64,000 nt of DNA, taken from the NCBI GenBank assembly GCA_963719325.1, contig CAVRBW010000008.1, positions 1 to 64,000 of the forward strand, written 5' to 3'. A model generated the notes under the pieces. The model did no database searches and was not told the origin of the DNA. It saw only the letters and a program-made list of their open reading frames with translations. Positions 36,128 to 44,417 of the stretch are shown here, one piece after another. The position numbers and the translations under genes are program-made. This DNA is from DATBLE01 sp963719325 (lineage in GTDB: Bacteria; Actinomycetota; Thermoleophilia; Gaiellales; Gaiellaceae). The first letter of the stretch is position 1. Each line of letters opens with the position of its first letter.

Positions 36128-37269
36128 CGCGCCGGCGCGCCTTCGGGTGGCGCCGCCGGCGACTGTGCCTCGGCAGCGGGGACCTCGATCCGCGGCGAGC
36201 CGACGAGCTCGCCGTCCTCGGCGCGGTAGAGGAGTGTCCGATGCTGGAGCGGGAGCACGCGCATCCGCTCGTCGACCTCGGGTTCGTCGCCCTCGTCCAC
36301 GGTGACCTGGACGGAGACGTCGCCCGACTCGACCGTGACGAGGTATTCGGTGCCGAGGTTCTCCAGGATCGAGACCGTGCCGACGATCCCCTCGCCGTCG
36401 AGCTCCCGGTCGAGGACGGCGAACTCGGGCCGGGCGCCGAGGATCACCTCCTCGCCCTCTGTGACGAGCCCGGTCGCGATGCTCGGAAGCGAAAGGGTGT
36501 GGCCGCCGACGCGTAGGCCGCCGGCGGCCACCGTCGCCGGCAGCAGGTTCATCCGCAGCGAGCCGATGAAGCCGGCCACGAAGAGATTCGCGGGCCGCTT
36601 GAACACCTCCTCCGGCGTGCCGAGCTGCCGGATCCGGCCCGCCTCCATCACTGCGATCCGATCGGCGAGCGCGAGCGCCTCCGCCTGGTCGTGGGTGACG
36701 TAGACGGTCGTCGTCCGTACCTCGTTCTGCAGCCGCTTCAGAAACGTGCGCGCCTCGAGCCTGAGTCGGGCATCCAGATTCGAGAGCGGCTCGTCGAGCA
36801 GGAAGAGCTTCGGCCGGTAGGCGATCGCGCGGGCGAGCGCGACCCGCTGCTGCTGACCGCCCGAGAGCTGCGCAGGCCGCCGCGCGAGCATCGACTCGAG
36901 CCCGAGATGGGCGCCGACCTCTCCGGCCTTGCCGCGCCGCTCCGCCTTCGAGACCTTCTTGATCTTGAGCGGGTAGGCGATGTTGTCGACCACGGTCATG
37001 TGCGGGTAGAGCGCGTAGTCCTGGAAGACCATGGCGACGTCGCGGGCACCCGGTGGAAGCCGCGTCACGTCCCGTTCGCCGATCACGATCGAGCCGGAGG
37101 TCGGCGACTCGAGCCCGGCGAGCGTCCGCAGCAGCGTCGTCTTCCCGCAGCCCGACGGACCGAGGAGCGCGAAGAACTCACCGTCCTCGATCTCGACGTC
37201 GAGCTCGTCGATCGCCCGCACCCCTCCGGGAAAGACCTTGCTCAGCGATCGGACCTGGACGCTTGCCAT
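36124..37269 (-). CDS. Sugar ABC transporter ATPase (UgpC/MsmK-type)
   Basis: This 381-residue ATPase shows Walker A LLGPSGCGKTTLLRTL, Q-loop VFQDYALYPHMTVVDN, signature LSGGQQQRVALARAI, Walker B LLDEPLSNLDARL and switch His VTHDQAEALAL. A TOBE domain (LGARPEFAVLD) makes up the C-terminal third. Start ATG 37269 shares a base with the permease stop (TGATG). It powers the importer with the two permeases and binding protein encoded upstream. Confidence 0.93.
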   Translation of the reverse strand: MASVQVRSLSKVFPGGVRAIDELDVEIEDGEFFALLGPSGCGKTTLLRTLAGLESPTSGSIVIGERDVTRLPPGARDVAMVFQDYALYPHMTVVDNIAYPLKIKKVSKAERRGKAGEVGAHLGLESMLARRPAQLSGGQQQRVALARAIAYRPKLFLLDEPLSNLDARLRLEARTFLKRLQNEVRTTTVYVTHDQAEALALADRIAVMEAGRIRQLGTPEEVFKRPANLFVAGFIGSLRMNLLPATVAAGGLRVGGHTLSLPSIATGLVTEGEEVILGARPEFAVLDRELDGEGIVGTVSILENLGTEYLVTVESGDVSVQVTVDEGDEPEVDERMRVLPLQHRTLLYRAEDGELVGSPRIEVPAAEAQSPAAPPEGAPAR

Positions 37270-38129
37270 CAGCGCTTGATGCCGCCGTGGAAGCGGAAGC
37301 CGTAGCGGCGGTTGACGAAGAGGTACATGACCACGACCGGGATCGAGTAGAGGAGCGAGAACGTCGAGAGCAGGCGCAGGTTCGCCTGACCGCCCTCGGT
37401 GTAGAAGTTGTAGACGACGACCGACGCCGGCTGCCGGTCCGGCGAGCGGAGGAGGATGAACGGGATCAGGAAGTTCCCCCAGACGTTGACGATCGTCCAG
37501 ACCGCGATCACCGCCAGCCCGGGCCGCGCGACCGGGGCGACGATGTCGCGCAGGATCTGGAGCGAGTTCGCCCCGAACACTCGCGCCGACTCCTCGTAGC
37601 TCGACGGGATCGCGTCCATGAAGTCCTTGAGGATGAAGATCGCCGCCGGCAAGAGGCCGCCGGCGAGCACCAGGATCACTCCGCTGAAGCGGTTGATCAG
37701 GCCGAGGTCGAAGACGAGCAGGAAGAGCGGCACCATCGCCGCCGTGCCCGTGGCGATCGAGGAGAAGAGCAGCAGCACGTAGAGCAGCAGGTCGCGCCCG
37801 GGAATCCGCACGCGGCTGAGCGCGTACGCGGCCAGCGCGGAGAGCGAGACGACGATCACCATCGTTCCCAGGGCGAGGATGACGGAGCTCTGCAGCGAGC
37901 TGACGATGTTGGGGTCGTCGAAGACGTCGCCGAAGTTCGAGAGCGTCCCCGAGGGAACGCGGACCGAGAGCGTGGGATTGCGATCGAACGGCGCGAGCAG
38001 CAGCCAGAGCAGCGGCAGCGCGAAGAACCCGGAGACGACGACGACGAACAGGTAGAAGCCGAGGCGCCCGAGGAACGCCCGCACGACGACGCCGCTCTCC
38101 CCCTCGGCCGTGATCGCGCGTATGCCCAT
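37269..38129 (-). CDS. Carbohydrate ABC transporter permease (MalG-like)
   Basis: This 286-residue permease has six helices, the first at about 22-45 (FYLFVVVVSGFFALPLLWLL). The EAA loop reads YEESARVFGANSLQILRDIV. ATG 38129 (MGIRAITAEG) shares one base with the stop of the MalF-like permease (TGATG). It pairs with that permease to form the channel. Confidence 0.92.
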   Translation of the reverse strand: MGIRAITAEGESGVVVRAFLGRLGFYLFVVVVSGFFALPLLWLLLAPFDRNPTLSVRVPSGTLSNFGDVFDDPNIVSSLQSSVILALGTMVIVVSLSALAAYALSRVRIPGRDLLLYVLLLFSSIATGTAAMVPLFLLVFDLGLINRFSGVILVLAGGLLPAAIFILKDFMDAIPSSYEESARVFGANSLQILRDIVAPVARPGLAVIAVWTIVNVWGNFLIPFILLRSPDRQPASVVVYNFYTEGGQANLRLLSTFSLLYSIPVVVMYLFVNRRYGFRFHGGIKR

Positions 38130-39013
38130 CAGGCGGTTTTCCTCTCTCGCAGCAGCCACAGGTAGGCGAGCGCGAGCAGCAGGTTGATCGCGAGCATGAT
38201 CGTCGAGATCGCGGCGCCCAGCCCGAGGCCGCCGTAGGAGAAGGCGTTGCGGTAGACGTAGATCGGCAGCAGCTCGGTCTTGAAGTTCGGGCCGCCGGCG
38301 GTGATCAGGTACGGCGTGAACTCGTTGAACGTCCAGAGGCTGATCAGGAGCATGTTCGTGAGGATGTGACCCCGGATCGAGGGAAGGACGATGTCCCGCA
38401 CCTGCTGAAAGCCCGAGGCACCCGCCAACCGCGAGGTCTCCAGGTGCGACGGCGGCAGGTTGTTGAGCGCGGCCCCGAAGAGCAGCATCGAGAACGCCGT
38501 CCCGCGCCAGGTGTTGAAGACGATGATCGAGAGCAGCGGGTGGTGGATCAGCCACTCGACCCGTAGACCGAAGATCTGGTTGAACGTGCCGGACTGGCCG
38601 TCGAGGAAGGCGATCCACAGGAACGCGACGACCGAGCTCGGAATGATCCAGGCGACGATCACGAGCGCCTCGACCACGCGCCGCAGCGGGCTGCGCCAGT
38701 CGCGAAAGCGCCACGCGAGCGCGAAGCCGAGCAGCATCTGCCCGATCAGCGCCGAGCCGGCGACGAAGATCAGGGTGACCTTCAGGGCGTTGCTGAACTG
38801 CGGGTCGGAGAGGGTCTGCGTGTAGTTCTCGGAGCCGACGAACTGCGGGTGCGCGGCCTGGACGCCCGTCAGCCGGTAGTCGGTCAGGCCGAGGTAGATC
38901 GTCCAGATCGCCGGGAAGATCAGGAACAGGCCGATCAGCGCGAGGGCCGGCACGACGAACGCCGTCGCGCCGGCCCTCCCGATAGTCGTCTGCGGTGCTG
39001 CGTGCGCGCTCAG
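38129..39013 (-). CDS. Carbohydrate ABC transporter permease (MalF-like), probable CTG start
   Basis: This roughly 294-residue permease has six helices (first at about 17-38, VVPALALIGLFLIFPAIWT) and the EAA-like loop LETSRLAGASGFQQVRDIVL. No ATG, GTG or TTG precedes the first helix in frame. CTG 39013 (LSAHAAPQ) lies 14 bases after the binding-protein stop, with GAGG just upstream, and is the best start. A small undetected indel here is the alternative. Confidence 0.85.
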   Translation of the reverse strand: MSAHAAPQTTIGRAGATAFVVPALALIGLFLIFPAIWTIYLGLTDYRLTGVQAAHPQFVGSENYTQTLSDPQFSNALKVTLIFVAGSALIGQMLLGFALAWRFRDWRSPLRRVVEALVIVAWIIPSSVVAFLWIAFLDGQSGTFNQIFGLRVEWLIHHPLLSIIVFNTWRGTAFSMLLFGAALNNLPPSHLETSRLAGASGFQQVRDIVLPSIRGHILTNMLLISLWTFNEFTPYLITAGGPNFKTELLPIYVYRNAFSYGGLGLGAAISTIMLAINLLLALAYLWLLRERKTA

Positions 39014-39027
39014 ACGAGATGCCTCGG

Positions 39028-40461
39028 CTACGAGCTCTCCACCTTGTTTGCCCCGACCAGCTTCACCAGCGCCTTCTGGTAGTTCTGGGCGGCTTTCTGC
39101 ACGCTCGTGCCGGAGACGACCTGCTGCGAGGCGAGCTGCAGCAGCTGCGACACCTGCGGGTAGACGGCGAACCCGGGCCGGTAGGCCGTGATCGGCAGGA
39201 CGTTCCGGGAGACGTAGCCCAGCAGCGGATCGCCGTACAGCGTCTCCTTGTTCACGTCCGACCGCTGGGTAATCCGCGCCGCGGTCGCCACGGCGGCCTT
39301 CGTCGCGTCCTTCGAGCTCATGAACGCGAGCAGTTGCCACGCCTCCTTCCCATGGCTCGTGTGCGGGTTGAGCACGTAGCCGCCGCCGCCCGAGACGCTG
39401 ACGAAGCTCTGCCCGCGCTTGAACGCCGGGCCCTTGATCCCCGCGTGCGGCCGTTGCGCCGGAATCAGCGCCCAGCCGACGACGGAGTTGCGGTTCGTCA
39501 TCGGGTCGATCCCGCCGCTCGGGTTGACCACGCCGCGCCAGAAGTAGTCGCCCTCGCCGAGGATCGCGATCTTGCCCTGGGAGAAGTCCTGGAACGAGCG
39601 GTCGCGGCCGTCGGCCCGGAGCTGCAGGTCGGCATTACCGAGCGCCGGCTTGCCGCGGTAGACCTGCCGGTAGAAGTCGAGCACGTCCCGGATGTTCTTC
39701 GTGTTTCCGAGCCACTTCTTCGCCTGCGTGTCGTAGATGTTCTTCCCAGTGCCGACGAGCAGCGGCAGAAAGCCCTGCGCGGTCGTCGCCTCGCCCATCG
39801 CCGTGCCGGCGTTGATCTGGAGCGGCGTCACGTCCGGCAGCTTCGCCTTCAGCTTGCGCGCGGTCCCGATCACGTCCGCCCAGCTCCGCGGCTGCCACTT
39901 GGTCGAGATCCCCGCCTGCTGGAAGAGGGTCTTGTTGAAGAACAGGACACGGCCGTCGGTTCCGGAGGGTACGCCGTAGCGCTTTCCCTGGAAGGACATG
40001 TTCGATTGCACCGCCTTCGGGATCTGGCTCCAGCCGTCCCAGCTCGCGACCGTCTGACCGGCAACCTCGTCGAGCGGCTTGATGTAGCCCGCCTGGGCGA
40101 ACTCGCCGACCCAGATGCCGTCGATGGCGATCACGTCGCCGCCGCCGCCCGTCTTGAGGTCGAGCGCCTGCTGGGTCTTGTAGGCCTCGTCGCCCACACC
40201 GGTTCCCTGGAAACGGACGTCGACGGGAGTGCCGGCCGCGGCCATCTGCTTCTCGAAGTTCGGGATCACGTAGTTGACGATCCACTTCGCGCCGGAGTCG
40301 TTCTTCCCGCCGACGACGGAGTTGGCGGCGATCGTCAGCGTGATCGCCTTGGCGGAGTGGTGTCGTGCGGGTGCAGCCCCAGCCGTCGTGACCGAGCCGA
40401 GCGTGACGAGAACGGCCACGATCCCGAGCGCAAGGCCAGCACCGATCTTCCGGTTGACCAT
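39028..40461 (-). CDS. Sugar ABC transporter substrate-binding protein
   Basis: This 477-residue type I extracellular binding protein has a signal peptide (KIGAGLALGIVAVLVTLGSV, cleaved near AGA). The mature protein shows GDVIAIDGIWVGEFAQAGYI and the YGVPSGTDGRVLFFNKTLF segment typical of sugar-binding MalE/UgpB relatives. AGGAGGGG six bases before ATG 40461 fixes the start. It heads the sugar ABC operon, and two LacI-type operators lie 59-96 bp upstream. The ligand is unknown. Confidence 0.9.
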   Translation of the reverse strand: MVNRKIGAGLALGIVAVLVTLGSVTTAGAAPARHHSAKAITLTIAANSVVGGKNDSGAKWIVNYVIPNFEKQMAAAGTPVDVRFQGTGVGDEAYKTQQALDLKTGGGGDVIAIDGIWVGEFAQAGYIKPLDEVAGQTVASWDGWSQIPKAVQSNMSFQGKRYGVPSGTDGRVLFFNKTLFQQAGISTKWQPRSWADVIGTARKLKAKLPDVTPLQINAGTAMGEATTAQGFLPLLVGTGKNIYDTQAKKWLGNTKNIRDVLDFYRQVYRGKPALGNADLQLRADGRDRSFQDFSQGKIAILGEGDYFWRGVVNPSGGIDPMTNRNSVVGWALIPAQRPHAGIKGPAFKRGQSFVSVSGGGGYVLNPHTSHGKEAWQLLAFMSSKDATKAAVATAARITQRSDVNKETLYGDPLLGYVSRNVLPITAYRPGFAVYPQVSQLLQLASQQVVSGTSVQKAAQNYQKALVKLVGANKVESS

Positions 40462-40519
40462 CTGAAACCCCCTCCTGATCTTTGGTCCCGGCAGAAGAGA
40501 CGCGACCATAACACCTCGA

Positions 40520-40557
40520 TGTAAGCGCTTCCAGCCGCAGGCCTGAAACCGCTTACA
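40520..40557. promoter_or_regulatory. Two LacI-type operators before the sugar ABC operon
   Basis: TGTAAGCGCTTCCA (40520-40533) and, on the other strand, TGTAAGCGGTTTCA (40544-40557) differ from the perfect iol-operon site TGTAAGCGCTTACA by two and three bases. Their centres are 24 bp apart, just over two helical turns. They lie upstream of the binding-protein gene and suggest joint control with the iol operon. Confidence 0.72.
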
Positions 40558-40572
40558 CAGAGGCAGCCGCGA

Positions 40573-41514
40573 TCAGCGGACCGTGAGCAGCAACTTGCCG
40601 GTCGTGCGGCGGGATTCGAGATCCTCCTGCGCCCGCGCAGCCTCCTCGAGCGCATATCTGCCGCCGATCCGCACGTCCAGCCTCCCGTCCACGACCCAGC
40701 CGTAGACCTCGCCCGAGCGCTGCAGGAGCTCCTCCAGGGTCGCCACGTAGTGGACGAGGGACGGGCGCGTGAGGAACGTCGACCGTGCGTTCAGGCGCGT
40801 GACCTCGAACGGCGGCACGGGCCCGCTCGCCGCGCCGTAGAGGACGAGCATCCCGCATGGGCGCAACGAGTCGAGCGAGCGGTCGAATGTCTCCCGTCCG
40901 ACGCCGTCGTAGACGACGGTGAACTCGGCCTCGGGCACGGCGTCGTAGCCGATCACCTCGTCGGCGCCGGCGGACCGGGCCAGCTCTGCCTTCTCTGCGC
41001 TCGACGTGGTCGCCGTCACGCGGCCGCCACGCATCTTCGCGAGCTGGACGATCAGGCGGCCCGCGCCGCCTGCGCCGGCATGCACGAGCACCTCGTCTCC
41101 CTCGTGCACCGGGTAGGTCGAGTGCGTCAGGTAGTGAGCCGTCATCCCTTGCAGCAGGACAGCGCAGGCAAGTTCGTCGCTGAGCCCGGCCGGAACCGGC
41201 ACCGTCTTCACCGCGGGAACGACGATCTGCTCCGCGTAGCTTCCTTGAACGTTGTTCCAGGCGACGCGGTCGCCGACCGCGAACTCCCCCACCCCGTCCC
41301 CGACCGCGGCGACACGGCCCATCCCCTCGATCCCGGCGATGACGGGCGGGGCAACACCGTAGCCGCCTCTCCGCTCGTAGATGTCCCGGAAGTTCACACC
41401 CGCGACGACGACGTCGACGAGCAACTCGCCGGCCCGAGCCGGCTCAGGCGCCGATACGTCCTGGAGCTCCAGCACGTCCGGCCCGCCGCTGCGGGTAACG
41501 ACGAGGGCGCGCAT
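40573..41514 (-). CDS. Zinc-free medium-chain quinone oxidoreductase (QOR family)
   Basis: This 313-residue MDR-superfamily enzyme starts MRALVVTRSGGPDVLEL. VNFRDIYERRGGY is the QOR-type substrate loop, lacking zinc ligands. LVHAGAGGAGRLIVQLAKMRG is the NADPH site AxxGxxG. Such enzymes reduce quinones or enones with NADPH. ATG 41514 is the natural start; longer in-frame starts are not family-like. It is transcribed toward the sugar operon, but the operators at 40520-40557 lie after its stop. Confidence 0.92.
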   Translation of the reverse strand: MRALVVTRSGGPDVLELQDVSAPEPARAGELLVDVVVAGVNFRDIYERRGGYGVAPPVIAGIEGMGRVAAVGDGVGEFAVGDRVAWNNVQGSYAEQIVVPAVKTVPVPAGLSDELACAVLLQGMTAHYLTHSTYPVHEGDEVLVHAGAGGAGRLIVQLAKMRGGRVTATTSSAEKAELARSAGADEVIGYDAVPEAEFTVVYDGVGRETFDRSLDSLRPCGMLVLYGAASGPVPPFEVTRLNARSTFLTRPSLVHYVATLEELLQRSGEVYGWVVDGRLDVRIGGRYALEEAARAQEDLESRRTTGKLLLTVR

Positions 41515-41548
41515 GCCGCGAGCGTATCGCGGTCGGCGACGCTTAGGC

Positions 41549-41710
41549 TCAGGCGGCGAGAGGCTGCTCGGGCTCGAACGGCTCGTCGACATCCTCGCTG
41601 AGGACGCGCACGTCCTCGGCGACCGCCTGCTCGACGATCCGATCGATCTCGTGCTCCGAGCGGCCATCGCGAACGAGCTGCTCGATCAGAACCAGATACT
41701 GCTTGCTCAT
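41549..41710 (-). CDS. Small acidic conserved-looking protein (53 aa)
   Basis: From ATG 41710 this reads SKQYLVLIEQLVRDGRSEHE and ends in an acidic tail (EDVDEPFEPEQPLAA). A helical domain of IEQLVRDGRSEHEIDRIV type is likely. Codon use and composition look genuine. It lies 34 bp before the QOR start on the same strand. The function is unknown. Confidence 0.55.
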   Translation of the reverse strand: MSKQYLVLIEQLVRDGRSEHEIDRIVEQAVAEDVRVLSEDVDEPFEPEQPLAA

Positions 41711-41859
41711 GCTTCGAAGGTAGCTGCCGCGGTCATGACCGCACGGCACCGTTGGGGTAACCAGGTGGACAACGCTTGCTGCGCGCGCCGAGCTGTCGAG
41801 ACGCCCGGGGGGCGGGCGCCTAACAAAGGAGCAACAAACGGCGACGAGAATGCGAGGTC

Positions 41860-42732
41860 ATGGGCCTCCGCTTCGCCGCGGGTCTCGGTGTGCTGGCACT
41901 CTGCCTCGCCGTTCCCGCGGGCGGTGCAGCGACTGGCCCCGACGCCACCGCCTACGCCGGTCTCGGCACCTGGGTCGACCTCTGGGACACGGCGATCTGG
42001 AAGAACCCGGAGGTGGCTGTCGACCGGATGAGCGCCCGCGGGGTCACGGCGCTCTACCTCGAAACCTCGAACTACTCGCGCACGGTCGATGTGATGCGGC
42101 CGGCGGTCCTGGGCCGGTTCGTGGAGGCGGCGCACGCGGCCGGGCTCCGCGTCGTCGCCTGGTACCTGCCGTCCTTTGCCAACGTCGCCCGCGACCTGCG
42201 CCGGTCACTGGCCGCGATTCGCTTCCGGTCGGCGCACGGCGAGGCGTTCGATTCGTTCGCACTCGACATCGAGTCGAGCGTCGTCAAGCCGGCCACGAGG
42301 AGGACCGGGCGCGTCCTCGCGCTGGCAGAGCGTCTGCGGGCGGCCGCCGGCGACGCATACACGCTCGGCGCGATCATCCCTGCGCCGCGAGGCATGGATC
42401 TGAACCCGCGCTACTGGCCGGAGTTCCCCTATGTGCAGCTTCGCGAGTGGTTCGACGTCTTCCTGCCGATGGGCTACTTCACGTACAGGTTCAAGAGCGC
42501 GGCGGCAAGCGGTGCCTACACCGAGGCGAACATCGAGCTGCTCCGCGAGCGGGCCGGCGACGAGACGCTCGCCGTGCACGTGGTCGGCGGCCTCGCCCGA
42601 GCGGCGACGGTCGGCCAGGTGCGAGCCTTTGCGACCGCCGCGCTCGAAGCCGGGGCGACGGGCGGCAGCCTCTACGACTACGCGGACACCAAGCCGACGC
42701 AGTGGCCTGCGCTCGCGCCGCTCGCGCGCTGA
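41860..42732 (+). CDS. Secreted TIM-barrel protein, putative glycoside hydrolase-like
   Basis: This 290-residue protein has a signal peptide (RFAAGLGVLALCLAVPAGGA). The mature part begins YAGLGTWVDLWDTAIWKNPE and has barrel-like segments: GVTALYLETSNYSR, LRVVAWYLPSF, FDSFALDIES, FDVFLPMGYFTY and GGSLYDYADT. The acids in LDIES and LYDYAD sit where catalytic residues of GH-like barrels lie, but no family assignment is firm. The gene stands alone between a small protein and a membrane protein gene. Confidence 0.75.
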   Translation: MGLRFAAGLGVLALCLAVPAGGAATGPDATAYAGLGTWVDLWDTAIWKNPEVAVDRMSARGVTALYLETSNYSRTVDVMRPAVLGRFVEAAHAAGLRVVAWYLPSFANVARDLRRSLAAIRFRSAHGEAFDSFALDIESSVVKPATRRTGRVLALAERLRAAAGDAYTLGAIIPAPRGMDLNPRYWPEFPYVQLREWFDVFLPMGYFTYRFKSAAASGAYTEANIELLRERAGDETLAVHVVGGLARAATVGQVRAFATAALEAGATGGSLYDYADTKPTQWPALAPLAR

Positions 42733-42812
42733 CCAATGCAGATCGATCCGCGTAGACACGGATGCCGCCGGGCCGAGCCGGAGTGAAGCTTGCCGGCGGA
42801 AGGAGGTCCGAG

Positions 42813-43175
42813 ATGGTGTTGTCACGCAAGGATCTCGCCGCCACCGTGGTCGCGGCACTCGTCGTGGTCGTCTACGTCGCGAACGCCCAGGACTGGTGGT
42901 ACCTCGGCAGCAACCGCTGGGCCGCGGTGACGATGGGTGTCGTCGGTGTGGCCGGGTGCGCCTTCGGGGCGATGCCGCAAGCGGGTGAGAGGCTACGCGC
43001 CTCGATCGTCCTGCTCGGTTCCCTCGGAGTCGTAGCGCTCGTATTCGCGTTCGTCGCGATCGTCACGGCCGCGCACTGGGCACTGCTGGTGCTCGCGATC
43101 GTGCTCGTCGCCCTGTGGGCCGGGAGCACACTGCGACATGTCGCGACACCGCATCGACCGGTAGCGGCGCACTGA
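42813..43175 (+). CDS. Small four-helix membrane protein
   Basis: ATG 42813, preceded by GGAGG, gives 120 residues with about four membrane helices (TVVAALVVVVYVANAQDWWY; AAVTMGVVGVAGCAFGAM; ASIVLLGSLGVVALVFAFVA; WALLVLAIVLVALWAG). No catalytic motif. An earlier in-frame start at 42762 lacks a ribosome site. The function is unknown. The gene is followed by a strong terminator. Confidence 0.75.
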   Translation: MVLSRKDLAATVVAALVVVVYVANAQDWWYLGSNRWAAVTMGVVGVAGCAFGAMPQAGERLRASIVLLGSLGVVALVFAFVAIVTAAHWALLVLAIVLVALWAGSTLRHVATPHRPVAAH

Positions 43176-43178
43176 CTC

Positions 43179-43210
43179 GCCGAGGCGGCCGCACCGGCGG
43201 CCGCCTCGGC
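43179..43210. terminator. Bidirectional terminator hairpin
   Basis: A perfect 14-bp G+C-rich stem (GCCGAGGCGGCCGC and complement) with loop ACCG sits between the stops of the convergent membrane-protein and aldo/keto reductase genes. It can end transcription from both sides. No long U tract is present, as is common in actinobacteria. Confidence 0.8.
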
Positions 43211-43214
43211 ACAC

Positions 43215-44157
43215 CTACTCGACGAGACTCGCCACCTCTGCGTCGGCGAGGTCGAGTGCGGCGGCAGCCGGAAGGATCGCGTCCACCTGATCCGGACGGC
43301 GGAAGCCGACGATCGCCGCGGTCACCTCGGGACGGCGAAGCGTCCAGGCGACCGCGACTTGACCCGGTGAGGCGTCGTGGCGCTCGCCGATCTCGCGCAG
43401 GCGTTCCACCAGCTCGAGGTTCCGGCCGAGTGCCGGCTCCTGGAAGGGCGGGTGGCCCCGGCGCCAATCGTCCTCCGGGAACGCGGCGACGCGCTCGCGG
43501 GTCATCGTCCCGGTCAGCAGGCCCGACGCCATCGGCGAGTACACGATGACCCCGGTGTCGTGCGCGGCGCACCAGGGCAGGATCTCGTCCTCGATCCCAC
43601 GCTCGATCAGGGAGTACTGCGGCTGGAGCGACTCGACCGGCGCGATCGCCTCGGCCCGTTCGAGCTGGTCGACGCTGAAGTTGGAGGCGCCGATGTGCCG
43701 TACCTTGCCCTCGCTCTTCAGCTCGGCGAGCGCCGTCCAACCTTCCTCCAGATCTCCGTCCGGGACCGGCCAGTGAATCTGGTAGAGGTCGATCGCCTCG
43801 ACGCCGAGGCGGCGGAGGCTGGTCTCGCACTCGGCGCGGAGCGAATCGCGCTTCAGGTTGTGGACGACCTGCCGGCCCGGCCCCTCGAGCAAGGCGCACT
43901 TCGTGAACACGTAGGGCGGCTCGGCGAGGTCTCGCAACGCCTGCGCGACCACCTCTTCCGAGTGGCCGAACCCGTAGGCGGCGGCCGTGTCGATCCAGTT
44001 CACGCCGAGCTCGAGCGCGCGGTGGATCGCGGCGATCGAGTCGGCGTCGTCCTGGGGGCCCCAGCCGTACTGCCAGCCACCGCCCCCGGCGGCCCAGGCG
44101 CCGAACCCGGCCACCGTGATCTCGAGCTCCGGTCCTGCCCAGCCGCCTCGTTCGCAC
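43215..44157 (-). CDS. Aldo/keto reductase, frameshift near the N-terminus
   Basis: This is a roughly 313-residue NADPH-dependent reductase. GTG 44157 begins RTRRLGRTG, the family N-terminus. The next frame continues ELEITVAGFGAWAAGG, NWIDTAAAYGFGHSEEVV (catalytic Asp/Tyr region), VFTKCALLEGPG (Lys), LYQIHWPVPDG (His) and VRHIGASNFSVDQLERA. The frame shift at about 44128-44134 (one extra or two missing bases) would otherwise remove the first strand. The downstream ORF from 44114 still covers most of the enzyme. Substrate unknown. Confidence 0.85.
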
Positions 44158-44183
44158 GCGCCTAGGCTATCGACGCGGTCTGG

Positions 44184-44390
44184 TCAGGCAGCGCGAGCCG
44201 AGCGCACCGAGCCCTTTCGGGCGCCGAGGTAGAGCTGCACCTCGGCCAGCGCCTCCCGCTCGGTCTCTGCGTAGGGGAACGCGACCCGTAGGCCGCCGGC
44301 CGAATGGTGGACGCGGCAGCCGAATCTCTCGAGCTGGCTGGTGATTGCCCGCTCGGCAGTCTGTTCCGCCTCGATGCACAGGTAGACCAT
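44184..44390 (-). CDS. Small conserved-looking protein (68 aa)
   Basis: ATG 44390 preceded by AAGAGGA gives a 68-residue alpha/beta protein: VYLCIEAEQTAERAITSQLE, then RVHHSAGGLRVAFPYAETE. It lies between the cydC stop and the aldo/keto reductase start. It has no recognised family; the pattern suggests a small ferredoxin-fold or ACT-like unit without cysteine clusters. Confidence 0.6.
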   Translation of the reverse strand: MVYLCIEAEQTAERAITSQLERFGCRVHHSAGGLRVAFPYAETEREALAEVQLYLGARKGSVRSARAA

Positions 44391-44417
44391 CGGTCCTCTT
44401 GTTGTAGCGCCGAACCG